Below are positions 45,602 through 54,817 of a stretch of 64,000 bases of DNA, one piece after another (the first letter of the stretch is position 1; every line of letters begins with the position of its first letter). The translations under genes were made by a program, and so were the position numbers. Source of the DNA: Paenibacillus peoriae (lineage in GTDB: Bacteria > Bacillota > Bacilli > Paenibacillales > Paenibacillaceae); the NCBI RefSeq assembly GCF_022531965.1, contig NZ_CP092831.1, forward strand, positions 1,516,001-1,580,000, in the 5' to 3' direction. Below the pieces are notes generated by a model. It was given only the letters and a program-made list of their open reading frames with translations, did no database searches and was not told where the DNA came from.

Positions 45602-47113
45602 TTACATCGTTCGACTGATACGTAGAAGGGTGGAGATTCCTTCTTTGATTTGTAGCTCGTTGGCGTATGAATAGGACAGTCGTACATGCGTTTTACCCTC
45701 TGCGCCGATGGGATCAAATACATTGCCGGGGACAAAGGATACAGATTCTTGTACACTTTTGGCAAGTAATTCATTAGGTTTCAACGTAGAAGGCAGCTGG
45801 AGCCACAGGTTGAGTCCTCCCGCTGGGCTGGTCCATGTCCAACCGGAATCGCGGAGACTGTCTTCCATCGTTTCCTTACGAATCTGGAGCGCGATACATA
45901 GTTTTTTAATATGCTGCTGCATACGTGGAGATTGAAAGTATTCTAAAAATAGCTTTTGATTCAGCAGTGGCGATCCATTGTCCACCAACGCTTTGACGTT
46001 GAGCAGGCTGTTCATGAGCTGTGGTCGGCAGGTCACGGCTGCGATTCGTAGACCGGGTGCGACATATTTACTGTAACTTCGAATGTAGACGACGCTTCCC
46101 GAAACATCATAGGCGAAAATCGGAGAAGGAGGCTTTTGCCCAAAGCTGATGTCATAGGTGCTGTCATCCTCAACAATGAGGCAGCCGTAGCGCTCGGCTA
46201 GTTCAGGCAGTCGTTTGCGTTGCTCATCGGGGACCGTAAAGCCCGTCGGGTTGTGGAATGTCGGATTCATATAAAAGAGACGTGGTTTTTCCGTTTTCAT
46301 GCACCACTCAATCTGGTCCATATCATATCCTTCTGGTCGAATATCGGTCATGGTCAGACGTGCGCCTTGTCTGCGGAATATTTCCATGGCAGGACCATAA
46401 GCAGGGCGTTCGATCAATACACGGTCTCCTGTATGGAGCAGAGATCGGGCAATTAAATCAATGGCTTGCTGTGCTCCCGAGGTAATCATCACTTCATCCG
46501 GTGATAAAGCAAAATGCTTATCCACGCTAAAATGCTTATCCACGCTAAAATGCTGCGCCATGGCCTCCCGAAGCTCGGTATCACCCTGTACAGCGGAATA
46601 GGTGGCTGCTACTTTCGGATGCTTTTCAAAAACCTGCATCATCAGCTCTCCCCAAAATCGGTTGGGCAGGAGAGAGGGGTCAATCAGCGCTTTGGAAAAC
46701 TGGAAATTCGCATTCACTGATTGAACGCGGGTAAGTCCATCCATTCCTCTCCAGGCTGAAACTGACGGATCATCTGCCGCATGGGCAGATTTGGAGTGAA
46801 TCGTGAGGTCTATGGACGTATGTCTCGAGTAGCCAGCATATTTTGCATGTCCAGTCGCTTGGGAAGCATGAACGTAATATCCTGATTTGTCCCTTACATA
46901 GACCAGTCCTCGTTGCTTCAACTCCTGATATGCCCGGAAAACAGTTAGCCGATGTACACCCAGCTCCTGAGCCAAGCTTCGTACGGACGGCAGCTTCATG
47001 TCTGTTTGCCAATCCCCGCGATCGATCCGCACAGTTACATAATGGATAACCTGCTCATACAGCTTTAAGGCATGATCGGCTGGAAAAAGTAGTTCGCTGT
47101 TGTTCTTACCCAT
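45602..47113 (-). CDS. MocR-type regulator (GntR HTH plus aminotransferase domain)
   Basis: A 503-aa MocR/PdxR-family regulator: N-terminal GntR winged helix (KLPSVRSLAQELGVHRLTVFRAYQEL) joined to a fold-type I aminotransferase domain with the PLP Lys in YSKYVAPGLRIA and MNPTFHNPTG. ATG 47113 follows AAAGGAG; the 37 residues upstream in the open frame overlap its own control region. It is divergent from an EamA transporter, with direct repeats between. Carries an 18-bp in-frame tandem duplication (FSVDKH twice). The PLP ligand and target are inferred from the family. Confidence 0.93.
   Translation of the reverse strand: MGKNNSELLFPADHALKLYEQVIHYVTVRIDRGDWQTDMKLPSVRSLAQELGVHRLTVFRAYQELKQRGLVYVRDKSGYYVHASQATGHAKYAGYSRHTSIDLTIHSKSAHAADDPSVSAWRGMDGLTRVQSVNANFQFSKALIDPSLLPNRFWGELMMQVFEKHPKVAATYSAVQGDTELREAMAQHFSVDKHFSVDKHFALSPDEVMITSGAQQAIDLIARSLLHTGDRVLIERPAYGPAMEIFRRQGARLTMTDIRPEGYDMDQIEWCMKTEKPRLFYMNPTFHNPTGFTVPDEQRKRLPELAERYGCLIVEDDSTYDISFGQKPPSPIFAYDVSGSVVYIRSYSKYVAPGLRIAAVTCRPQLMNSLLNVKALVDNGSPLLNQKLFLEYFQSPRMQQHIKKLCIALQIRKETMEDSLRDSGWTWTSPAGGLNLWLQLPSTLKPNELLAKSVQESVSFVPGNVFDPIGAEGKTHVRLSYSYANELQIKEGISTLLRISRTM
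46511..46554. repeat. 18-bp tandem duplication inside the MocR gene
   Basis: AAAATGCTTATCCACGCT occurs twice in a row (46511-46528, 46529-46546) and the first 8 bases once more. It adds six residues in frame (FSVDKH). Confidence 0.9.
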
Positions 47114-47141
47114 GCTATCCACGCTCCTTTGTGTGTATTGT

Positions 47142-47198
47142 ACTATATAGCACTTCAAAAACGTATACAACTGTTCTGTAGTTATACAACTGTTCTGT
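47142..47198. promoter_or_regulatory. Direct-repeat operator between mocR and eamA
   Basis: TATACAACTGTTCTGT occurs at 47164-47179 and 47183-47198, a 19-bp period. Minus-strand promoter elements TTGTAT (47165-47170) and TATAGT (47142-47147) are 17 bp apart, so repeat 1 covers the mocR -35. A plus-strand TATGCT lies at 47210. MocR proteins are known to bind direct repeats in such divergent regions. Confidence 0.75.
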
Positions 47199-47245
47199 TC
47201 GTCTCCCTGTATGCTTAAAAGCAACTGAAGGGAGAGGGACGTATC

Positions 47246-48157
47246 ATGATTGGGATCGCGTTTACAGTAATGTGTCTTATTTTTGGCACAACGTTTTTGG
47301 CCATAAAAGTGGGAGTGGAAGCCGGGCTTCCGCCGTTTTTATCGGCAGGGGTACGTTTTTTCGCCGCAGGTGCGATATTATTTATTGCTATGAAGCTGAC
47401 CGGAAAGGTGAAATGGTCGTTATTATGGCGTAAGGAAATGTTGCTGATTGGAGCAGGAACGACCTTCGGTACCTTTTCGGCCTTGTATTGGGCAGAGCAA
47501 TATGTCAGCTCCGGGATCGGAGCTATTCTGTCAGCTACCGGGCCGATGATGATCGTCATTTTGCAATCTGTACTGCTACGGCAAAAAACGTCACGGATTA
47601 CGGTCGTTGGCTGCATGATCAGCTTTCTTGGTGTGGTGCTGGTTGTGCTGCCCGGATTGGCGGTTCAGATCAGTGGTCTGTGGCTGGCGGGATGCCTTGT
47701 TATTTTGCTGGGGGAGCTGTGTTATTCAGGGGGAGCTCTTTATTCCAAGCGAGTGATGGATGTATTTCGTGAAACGAACCCGATTGCCCTGAATGCGGCG
47801 CAAATGATCCATGGGGGATGGATGCTGCTGTTACTGTCTGCGATCACGGAACCGTGGAGTTCTGAGGGGTGGCAGTACCTTCCTGCCATGGGGTCTTTAC
47901 TCTATCTGATCCTGTTTGGTTCGATGATTGCACATACACTGTTCTACTGGCTCATGGAGCGTACAAATCCCCTGTTTCCGACGACGTGGCTGTATATATC
48001 ACCGCCGATTGCGGTGGGCTTGGGAGCGTTGTTGTATGGAGAGCATGTAAGCTGGTGGATGCTGGTTGGGGTGCTGCTCATTGTGACCGGACTAATCCTT
48101 ATGAACAATGGAATTATCCGTTTGGTGAACAGGCGTAAGTTACGTTCTGCTGCCTGA
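47246..48157 (+). CDS. EamA-family (DMT) transporter
   Basis: A 303-aa membrane protein with ten predicted helices in two EamA repeats (FGTTFLAIKVGVEAGLPPF, YWAEQYVSSGIGAILSATGP and the second-half PLFPTTWLYISPPIAVGLGALLYGE). Such carriers export amino acids, vitamins or other small metabolites. Divergent partner of the MocR gene and probably its target. ATG 47246 follows GAAGGGAGAGGG. Confidence 0.93.
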   Translation: MIGIAFTVMCLIFGTTFLAIKVGVEAGLPPFLSAGVRFFAAGAILFIAMKLTGKVKWSLLWRKEMLLIGAGTTFGTFSALYWAEQYVSSGIGAILSATGPMMIVILQSVLLRQKTSRITVVGCMISFLGVVLVVLPGLAVQISGLWLAGCLVILLGELCYSGGALYSKRVMDVFRETNPIALNAAQMIHGGWMLLLLSAITEPWSSEGWQYLPAMGSLLYLILFGSMIAHTLFYWLMERTNPLFPTTWLYISPPIAVGLGALLYGEHVSWWMLVGVLLIVTGLILMNNGIIRLVNRRKLRSAA

Positions 48158-48195
48158 TATTTTATAGCGGTCAGGTTATTATATGATCTGACAGA

Positions 48196-48250
48196 AAAGG
48201 CCTCCAAACTGTCGTATGTTACTGATCATGCGACAGTTTGGAGGCTTTGT
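48196..48250. terminator. Bidirectional terminator, eamA and HAD gene
   Basis: GCCTCCAAACTGTCG pairs perfectly with CGACAGTTTGGAGGC; AAAA precedes and TTTG follows. Confidence 0.9.
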
Positions 48251-48296
48251 TGTTGTATTACTTTATTTAAGAATTATGGGAGCAGGCACTTTTTGC

Positions 48297-49097
48297 TTAT
48301 TCAACATTGAGTACGAATTTGTCGATGGCGTGCTTAACACCATCTTCGTTATTGCTGCGAGTGATGTAATCAGCCAGCTTCTTCAAATCAGGAATGGCAT
48401 TCTCCATCGCTATGCCGAGACCAGCGCATTCAAGCATTTCATGGTCGTTCCAAGAGTCGCCGATGGCAATCGTTTCCGACAGTTCACAGCCAAAATGGTT
48501 TGCAAGGAAGGTAAGCGCGTGACCCTTGGTGCCTTCATGGTGCATAATTTCCAGAAAGTGAGGCTTGGATTTTGTAATGTGAACTTCATTGCCAAGCAGT
48601 ACGCGAAGTTCAGGAATTAATTCATCCAACACTTCCGGCTCGTCGATAATCAGCAATTTAGGAGCCGGCTGCTCTATAACTTTACTGAATACAGGCTCTA
48701 CAAAATATTCCGTGTTGTTCAGCTCCGTGTAATCTTTGATTTTCTGATTATCTTCACGTGTGTACAATTTGTCATCAATATACGTTTGTAGATGTAGATT
48801 GCGTTCCACGCAGAATTCATACAGACGACGTGCAGCCACGAGTGGAACATAACGCTCATACAGCACGTTTTCGTCCAGCAGGTTTTTAACCAAAGCTCCT
48901 TGATACGTAATGATCGGCACGTTCAAACCAGTCTGGCGAGCAATTTTGTGTGCAGAGGCATAAGCTCGTCCAGTAGCGAGGGTAACCACCACACCTTTCG
49001 CTACAGCAGCTTCTAATGCCTGTTGTGTCGCTGGTGTAACTTCTTTTTGGTCGTTAATGAGTGTATCATCAATATCAATGGCAATTAATTTATACAT
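48297..49097 (-). CDS. Cof-type HAD-superfamily phosphatase
   Basis: A 266-aa HAD hydrolase of the Cof/YidA subgroup: motif I AIDIDDTLIND, motif II VTLATGRAY, and C-terminal motif ETIAIGDSWNDHEMLECAGLGIAMENA. These dephosphorylate sugar phosphates or flavin/PLP-type compounds; substrate not readable. ATG 49097 follows AAAGGAGAG at 9 nt; the longer open frame begins in the ribosome site. Confidence 0.95.
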   Translation of the reverse strand: MYKLIAIDIDDTLINDQKEVTPATQQALEAAVAKGVVVTLATGRAYASAHKIARQTGLNVPIITYQGALVKNLLDENVLYERYVPLVAARRLYEFCVERNLHLQTYIDDKLYTREDNQKIKDYTELNNTEYFVEPVFSKVIEQPAPKLLIIDEPEVLDELIPELRVLLGNEVHITKSKPHFLEIMHHEGTKGHALTFLANHFGCELSETIAIGDSWNDHEMLECAGLGIAMENAIPDLKKLADYITRSNNEDGVKHAIDKFVLNVE

Positions 49098-49177
49098 ATC
49101 GGTATTCTCTCCTTTATCTCTATCATGGGGCAATGCTAAAATTGTATCTTATAATATTCAAAATGACAATATCGCAA

Positions 49178-49216
49178 GGAAAAGGGGACGGCTCCTATAA
49201 GAGCCTGTCCCCTTAT
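49178..49216 (-). terminator. Terminator of lplA
   Basis: On the minus strand AAGGGGACAGGCTC pairs with GAGCCGTCCCCTT (one bulge) followed by TTCC; lies just after the lplA stop and before the HAD gene. Confidence 0.75.
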
Positions 49217-49259
49217 AACCACTGAAGTATTGGTTTGAAACGATGGGAAAAAGTAACGG

Positions 49260-50261
49260 TTAGTCTTCCAAAAATACAAGTCCAACAAAATCGTCCAACT
49301 CAATATTACCAAAATAGTGCTTCAAATCGAGAGAGGATAAGGCTTGACGTACCTCACCTTCATCATAACGCTTGCCGCGCAGGATATTTTCAATATCAGC
49401 AACGTCACCCACACCGAAGAAATCCCCATAGATTTTAATATCACGAATGTAGCCTTCCTTAAGATCCATGCGGATATCAATAATACCGACTGGAAATTTA
49501 CGTGTGTGCTTTATATTGCTCTCGGGGGATAGACCGTAGTTCCAATCCCACGATTGGTAACGTTCTTTGGATATTTCATGGATTTTGGCCCAATCGGTAT
49601 CGGTGAGCTTATATTGAGGTACTTGATCCAATTCTGATCCGAATATGAAACGCAACAGTTCCTCGCGAAATTGCTCTATGGTCATCTCACGGTCCATCAG
49701 TTCGCTGATGTTAGCTACGCGACTGCGGACAGATTTAGTGCTTTTGGATTTGAATTTTTCGGGATTGGCATGCAGTGATGCAGCCACATTGTCCAGATTC
49801 AGGTTAAACATCAATGTACCGTGGCTGAACATACGTCCGCGTGTGGCAAATTGGGCGTTTCCTGAAATTTTACGTTCTCCGACCTGCAGATCGTTGCGGC
49901 CTGTCATTTCAGCTTCTACTCCCATTTGGCGCAGAGCATCAATCACAGGTTGCGTAAATTTGAGGAAATTATGAAAGGACTCCCCGTTATCCTTGGTAAT
50001 AAAACTGAAATTTAAATTACCGAGGTCATGATATACAGCACCGCCGCCGGACAGGCGACGAACGACTTGAATATTGTTATCTCTGACAAACTCGGCGTTG
50101 ATTTCTTCAATGGTATTTTGATGCTTGCCTATAATAATAGAAGGCTGATTAATGTAAAACAGCAAATAGCTGTCGTCCAGCGGTAGATGCTTGAGCGCGT
50201 ATTCCTCAATAGCAAGATTAATGGCTGGATCGTGTATCCCTTGGTTGTCGATGAACAGCAT
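49260..50261 (-). CDS. lplA: Lipoate-protein ligase A
   Basis: A 333-aa ligase that activates lipoate with ATP and attaches it to dehydrogenase E2 or GcvH lysines. Motifs: RRLSGGGAVYHDLGNLNFSFI, GRNDLQVGERKISGNAQF and the C-terminal accessory domain present in full-length LplA. ATG 50261 has GGAGGA 7 nt upstream; the in-frame ATG 50267 touches the ribosome site. Single-gene unit. Confidence 0.95.
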   Translation of the reverse strand: MLFIDNQGIHDPAINLAIEEYALKHLPLDDSYLLFYINQPSIIIGKHQNTIEEINAEFVRDNNIQVVRRLSGGGAVYHDLGNLNFSFITKDNGESFHNFLKFTQPVIDALRQMGVEAEMTGRNDLQVGERKISGNAQFATRGRMFSHGTLMFNLNLDNVAASLHANPEKFKSKSTKSVRSRVANISELMDREMTIEQFREELLRFIFGSELDQVPQYKLTDTDWAKIHEISKERYQSWDWNYGLSPESNIKHTRKFPVGIIDIRMDLKEGYIRDIKIYGDFFGVGDVADIENILRGKRYDEGEVRQALSSLDLKHYFGNIELDDFVGLVFLED

Positions 50262-50350
50262 GTCCATTCCTCCGTATATAAACTGTGTAATTTTATGTGT
50301 GCCTCCTTCTATTGTAACCCAAGTGAGCCATGTACAAAAGCTCATTTGCA

Positions 50351-50380
50351 TTGACGGGACGCAAAAAGCAGCCTCATAAT
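50351..50380 (+). promoter_or_regulatory. Promoter of cobD-cbiB-cobC
   Basis: TTGACG at 50351 and CATAAT at 50375, 18 bp apart, 42 nt upstream of cobD. No riboswitch motif lies in this leader. Confidence 0.7.
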
Positions 50381-50421
50381 GGAGCTAAATGATTGGAAAC
50401 GGGCGGAAAGGATGAGAGGCA

Positions 50422-51525
50422 ATGATAGAGGTTTACGGTCATGGCGGGGACAGGGAAACAGCTGCGGCGACATTTGGCGGGACTGCTGCTGATTTTGTAG
50501 ATTTTAGTGCAAATATTAATCCGCTTGGTCCACCGCCTGAGGTGCTTGAGGCGCTGCAACACTCATTTGACACTGTGATTCGCTATCCAGACCCTGGGCA
50601 TCGGAATTTTAAAAATATGCTCGCACGGCGACTGCATGTTCCACCGGAGTCGTTAAGTATCGGAAACGGAGCGGCTGAGAGCATGGCGCTCTTGTTATTG
50701 GGACTAGCTCCTAAGCGTGTGGGTACAGTGGAGCCGTGTTTTTCGGAATATGCCGAGCTGGCTGGCAAATTCGGAGCCGAGGTCAACCGGGTGTATGGGA
50801 AGGCCTCGCTTCAATGGAAGGCGGACGTGGAGGACATCCTTCAGCTCATGGAGCAGGTAGATGTTTTGTTCCTCGGGCAGCCGAATAATCCAAATGGCGT
50901 CCAATATAGTGAGCAGGAGCTGTGCGAGCTGGCAGAGGCGGCTGGCACAACGGGTACTGTGCTGGTGGTGGATGAAGCATTCATTGATTTTATTCCGCTG
51001 GAACGGCGAATCTCACTGCTGCCTGTGCTGGATCGCTATCCTCATGTGATTTTGATCCGGTCAATGACCAAATTTTATGCCATTCCTGGCCTACGATTGG
51101 GTTATGCGATTGCTCATCCGGACTATATCCGGCGAATGACGGCCAAACAGGTGACCTGGAGTGTGAATGGGTTAGCGTTGCTGGCTGGGGAGGCATGTCT
51201 GAAAAGTGGGCAAGCATATGAGCGCCGAACACAGGAGCTGATTGCTGCGGAGCGCAACCGTCTGTTGACCGGCTTGGCGGAATGGGGCTGCGGTGTCGTT
51301 CCCGGCGAAGCCAATTACGTGCTGGCAAGGGCGCCGGGTACGTGGAGCGCATCAGCTATTCAGCAGGCGCTTGGACAACGCGGAATCCTTATACGTAGCT
51401 GTGCTATGTATCCGGGACTGACGACGAGCCATTTTCGGATTGCAGTCAAGGATGCAGAAGCCAATAACAGGCTGCTATCTGTATTGGGTGAAGTGCTGGA
51501 GGAGGAGGAGCGGCGTGACAGTTAG
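50422..51525 (+). CDS. cobD: Threonine-phosphate decarboxylase
   Basis: A 367-aa PLP enzyme that makes (R)-1-amino-2-propanol phosphate for the cobalamin nucleotide loop. Signatures: YGHGGD near the start, DFSANINPLGPP, GQPNNPNG, VVDEAFIDF and PLP Lys in RSMTKFYAIPGLRLGY. It belongs to the class I/II aminotransferase family like histidinol-phosphate aminotransferase, but context favours CobD. ATG 50422 follows GAGAGG. Overlaps cbiB by 11 nt. Confidence 0.93.
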   Translation: MIEVYGHGGDRETAAATFGGTAADFVDFSANINPLGPPPEVLEALQHSFDTVIRYPDPGHRNFKNMLARRLHVPPESLSIGNGAAESMALLLLGLAPKRVGTVEPCFSEYAELAGKFGAEVNRVYGKASLQWKADVEDILQLMEQVDVLFLGQPNNPNGVQYSEQELCELAEAAGTTGTVLVVDEAFIDFIPLERRISLLPVLDRYPHVILIRSMTKFYAIPGLRLGYAIAHPDYIRRMTAKQVTWSVNGLALLAGEACLKSGQAYERRTQELIAAERNRLLTGLAEWGCGVVPGEANYVLARAPGTWSASAIQQALGQRGILIRSCAMYPGLTTSHFRIAVKDAEANNRLLSVLGEVLEEEERRDS

Positions 51526-52486
51526 CTTGATTATCCTGGCAGCCTACCTTTTGGACAGGATGATCGGTGATCCGAGGTGGTTGCCGCATCCAGTCATCGG
51601 TATGGGACATGCCATTTCGGCATTGGAAAAATTGATTCGCCGCCAGGTCCGAAGTGACCGGGGGCTGAAACGTGCGGGTATACTGCTTCCACTCATTGTG
51701 GCGGGAGGCTCCTTTGCGCTCGCCTGGGCGCTGTTGCACTTGCTTGCCTGGATTCATCCGTGGTTATCTGTCGGCGCAGAAATGGTGCTGATTGTGACCA
51801 CGATTGCTTCCAAAGGACTAAAGGATGCAGGAATGGCAGTCTACCGAGCGTTGCAGGCGGATGACCTGGCTGTGGCACGGCGGGAGCTGGGCATGATAGT
51901 CGGGCGGGATACGCAGCAACTTGATAAGCCTGAGATTGTACGCGGTACGGTTGAAACGGTCGCTGAAAATATCGTGGACGCGATTATTTCCCCGCTTTTT
52001 TATGCCTTGATCGGGGGAGCACCCTTGGCGCTGGCTTATCGTGCTGTGAATACGCTCGATTCCATGGTTGGGTACAAAAATGAAGAGTATCTGCATTTAG
52101 GCTGGGCTTCAGCACGTCTAGATGATGTGGCTAACTACATTCCAGCACGCCTGACAGCGGCAATGCTTGTGATAGCGGCGTGGATGTACAAACGAGATGC
52201 TGCAAGAAGCTGGCGCACAGTCAAGCGAGACGCTCGTCTGCACCCAAGTCCGAACAGTGGCTTCCCGGAATCGGCTGTTGCTGGTGCATTGGGGATTCGT
52301 CTTGGAGGATATAATGTGTATCATGGCGTGCGCTCCTTTCGTGCATACATGGGGGATTGGATGCGACCGCTAGAGTCGAAAGATATACGGCATACGATCC
52401 AGCTGATGTTCGCCGTGTCCAGTATGTTTGTAGGATTGTGTTTGTTAGGAGCCGCAGGTTGTTTTGCCTTGGGATGGGTGCGGTGA
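51515..52486 (+). CDS. cbiB: Adenosylcobinamide-phosphate synthase
   Basis: A 323-aa membrane enzyme that joins adenosylcobyric acid to aminopropanol phosphate. Signatures: DRMIGDPRWLPHPVIGMG, ETVAENIVDAIISPLFYALIGGAPLALAYRAVNTLDSMVGY and NSGFPESAVAGALGIRLGG. GTG 51515 follows GGAGGAGGAG; the longer frame upstream lies inside cobD. Confidence 0.95.
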   Translation: MTVSLIILAAYLLDRMIGDPRWLPHPVIGMGHAISALEKLIRRQVRSDRGLKRAGILLPLIVAGGSFALAWALLHLLAWIHPWLSVGAEMVLIVTTIASKGLKDAGMAVYRALQADDLAVARRELGMIVGRDTQQLDKPEIVRGTVETVAENIVDAIISPLFYALIGGAPLALAYRAVNTLDSMVGYKNEEYLHLGWASARLDDVANYIPARLTAAMLVIAAWMYKRDAARSWRTVKRDARLHPSPNSGFPESAVAGALGIRLGGYNVYHGVRSFRAYMGDWMRPLESKDIRHTIQLMFAVSSMFVGLCLLGAAGCFALGWVR

Positions 52487-52604
52487 GGGTGAGGAGTGAC
52501 ACGCTGAATAATGATCGAGCAGGAAGTGACATTTCTTGAAACAAGATATAGCAGCAAAAAGGACAGTAGAATACGCACAAAGACCGAACTCACAGGAGGA
52601 TAAG

Positions 52605-53288
52605 GTGCCGTATGATGCTAAAGAAGATCTGCATTGGGATATGGAGCTCGTGTTAGTTCGTCACGGCACAACCTTATGGAACAAGGAACGTCGATATCTG
52701 GGACACTCCGACTTAGGTTTGCTACCGGGGGCAGAGCAGGAATTAAAGCCTTTGCAGGAAAAATTGCAAGGTCAGTCCTTTGCTCGAATCTATTGCAGCG
52801 ACTTAATGCGATGTCGCCAGACCTTGCAGATCATTGTGCCGGAATCAGAGTTGACGTCTGGGCGTTCCCTATCTACTATGCCTCCTATGATGGAACCATG
52901 TCTGCGAGAGCTTCATTTTGGCGAGTGGGATGGAAAAACGTATGACATGCTCAAGGATGTGTCGTTGTATCGGGCTTGGATTGATGAGCCGCAACGGATC
53001 ACCCCACCTGGTGGAGAGTCTTGGACAGATTTTGTAAATCGTCTGCGCAAATTTCTTGACTCTCTGTATGAATGGCGTGTTGCTATGGAAGTTCAACCCA
53101 TGGATTTGACTGCTACGTCGCCCTCTGTTTTGGTCGTTACGCATGGTGGCGTAATTCGTCAGCTAGCTTGCATGCTGATACCGGGCCATGATTTTTGGAG
53201 TCTGAATCCGAAGCCGGGAGAAGCATTAAGGATTCAATTGAGGCTGGCAGGACCGCACAATTACATAGCGGAAATGCTTCCTCATTAG
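52605..53288 (+). CDS. cobC: Histidine phosphatase, likely alpha-ribazole phosphatase
   Basis: A 227-aa member of the histidine phosphatase superfamily: phosphohistidine motif LVLVRHGTTLWN, IYCSDLMRCRQT, and second His in VVTHGGVIRQL. Placed after cobD-cbiB it is most likely CobC, which removes the phosphate of alpha-ribazole phosphate. Start is ambiguous: GTG 52605 has AGGAGG 5 nt upstream, TTG 52536 has AGGAAGTGA, ATG 52641 has none. I prefer 52605. Confidence 0.85.
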   Translation: MPYDAKEDLHWDMELVLVRHGTTLWNKERRYLGHSDLGLLPGAEQELKPLQEKLQGQSFARIYCSDLMRCRQTLQIIVPESELTSGRSLSTMPPMMEPCLRELHFGEWDGKTYDMLKDVSLYRAWIDEPQRITPPGGESWTDFVNRLRKFLDSLYEWRVAMEVQPMDLTATSPSVLVVTHGGVIRQLACMLIPGHDFWSLNPKPGEALRIQLRLAGPHNYIAEMLPH

Positions 53289-53427
53289 GTTAGACACCAG
53301 CGGATAAAGAGGCTGTTTGGGTTGTAAGCCGCCTCATTTTAACCTATAATCATCAAGTAAAAGAACGGCTTGACTACCACTACATCAAATATCCAGCAGA
53401 CGAGGTCGGCGCAGCGTGATGAAACTA

Positions 53428-53600
53428 TGGTTTCCCTCCCTGCGCTGTTAAAAGGGAAGTCGGTGTGAATCCGGCGCGGTCCCGCCACTGTAAATGGAAA
53501 CATGCCCGTTAGTCCTCTTTATATGTTACTAAGCATATGAAAGAATTTCAGGACATGTATTTTACCATAAGTCAGGATACCTGCCCGTCCGCCTGTCACC
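53428..53600 (+). ncRNA. Adenosylcobalamin riboswitch
   Basis: Core blocks of the B12 element are intact: AGGGAAGTCGGTGTGAATCC, GCGCGGTCCCGCCACTGT (to 53490) and the B12 box AGTCAGGATACCTGCC (53569-53584). Binding of adenosylcobalamin turns down the downstream transporter and biosynthetic genes, here through the terminator at 53688. It lies after cobC and before btuF. Confidence 0.95.
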
Positions 53601-53687
53601 ATAATCCTTCGAGGAAAGGATGACGTGTTCGCAGTGACTGTCCATGCGGAAAGAAGCTGCCGCCTGCGCACGATCTGCGCTAACGTG

Positions 53688-53725
53688 ACCCCTGTGTCCT
53701 GATATGAGGATGCGGGGGTTTTTGA
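53688..53725 (+). terminator. Riboswitch-controlled terminator
   Basis: ACCCC-tgt-GTCCT pairs with AGGAT-gc-GGGGGT, followed by five T; about 85 nt upstream of btuF. Confidence 0.85.
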
Positions 53726-53809
53726 TAGGAAAAGAAGGCTAGATTTAGAAGATATCTGATGATGTTCAAGTAACGCTCTTAACGATTTATTTATGAAGGG
53801 GTGCAAATC

Positions 53810-54817
53810 ATGGCAGGAAAAAAAATAAAGGTGTGGACAACAGGTCTATTGGCTCTGATTTTGGCAGTTGTGCTGAGTGCATGTGGCGCTAATGGAAAAA
53901 ATGCAGAAAATAAAGAGGGTCAGGCTTCTTCACAGCAGCCGGGACAGGCAGTAAACGCACAAGAGCCTCCGGGCAAAACGGTTTACCCGCTCACAGTTAA
54001 AGATGCAACAGGACAGGAATTTACATTCAAAAAAGCGCCGGATAAAATCGTTTCCGTCTCCCCGGCAGAAACCGAGGCGTTGTTCGCCATTGGGCTGGAT
54101 AAGGAAATTGTCGGCGTCTCCGACTACTCTGATTACCCGGAAGCAGCTACGAAAAAGCCTAAAGTGGGCGGTATTATGAAACCGAACGAAGAGGCGATCA
54201 TTGCTGCGAACCCGGAAGTCGTTTTTGCAGGGATATCACTTAGTGAACAGGCTACGACCAAGCTGCGCGACATGGGAATTATGATTTTTAAAACGGAACC
54301 GAAGACAGTGGAAGATGTCATGGCTAACATCGAATTGTATGGGAAAATCACCGATCATCAGAGAGAAGCAAGAGCGGTGACTGACAAGATGAGAGCAGAT
54401 GTAGCAGAAGTAAAAGAAGGAATTAAAAATATCGGTAAAGGGCAGAAGCTGCGGGTATACGTCGAGTTTTCACCAGGCTGGACAGTGGGTAAAGGCGAGT
54501 TTATGGACGAGCTGATTACGTTGGCGGGCGGCGAAAATGTAGGTGCCACGCAGAAGGGGTGGTACCAAATCAGTGAGGAAAATATTATTGCTGCGAACCC
54601 TGACGTGATTTTGTACAGCAAAAGTGTCAAGGACGACAAAACGGGCCAGACGCTCGGTGATATCATTAAAGCTCGCAGTGGATGGGATCAAATATCGGCT
54701 GTTCGCCACAACCGGGTATTTGCCGTGGATGATAATTTGATCAGTCGTCCGGGTCCACGCGTAACGGAAGGTCTCAAGGAAGTGGCCAAGGGCGTGTATC
54801 CTGAAATTTTCAAATGA
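53810..54817 (+). CDS. btuF: Cobalamin/cobinamide ABC transporter binding lipoprotein
   Basis: A 335-aa periplasmic-binding-type lipoprotein (lipobox LSAC, about Cys24) of the BtuF/FecB class: KIVSVSPAETEALFAIGLD, GIMKPNEEAIIAANPEVV, GWYQISEENIIAANPDV. A siderophore ligand is possible for the class, but the riboswitch and cob genes argue for corrinoids. ATG 53810 follows GAAGGGGTG. First gene behind the B12 riboswitch. Confidence 0.93.
   Translation: MAGKKIKVWTTGLLALILAVVLSACGANGKNAENKEGQASSQQPGQAVNAQEPPGKTVYPLTVKDATGQEFTFKKAPDKIVSVSPAETEALFAIGLDKEIVGVSDYSDYPEAATKKPKVGGIMKPNEEAIIAANPEVVFAGISLSEQATTKLRDMGIMIFKTEPKTVEDVMANIELYGKITDHQREARAVTDKMRADVAEVKEGIKNIGKGQKLRVYVEFSPGWTVGKGEFMDELITLAGGENVGATQKGWYQISEENIIAANPDVILYSKSVKDDKTGQTLGDIIKARSGWDQISAVRHNRVFAVDDNLISRPGPRVTEGLKEVAKGVYPEIFK

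Noticed and set aside
46511..46554. Tandem repeat considered as a CRISPR fragment
   Set aside because: Two directly adjoining copies without spacers, inside a coding frame.
48216..48620. Plus-strand frame of 134 codons
   Set aside because: Antisense to the HAD gene and begins inside a terminator stem.
53519..53806. Minus-strand frame of 95 codons
   Set aside because: Lies across the cobalamin riboswitch and its terminator.
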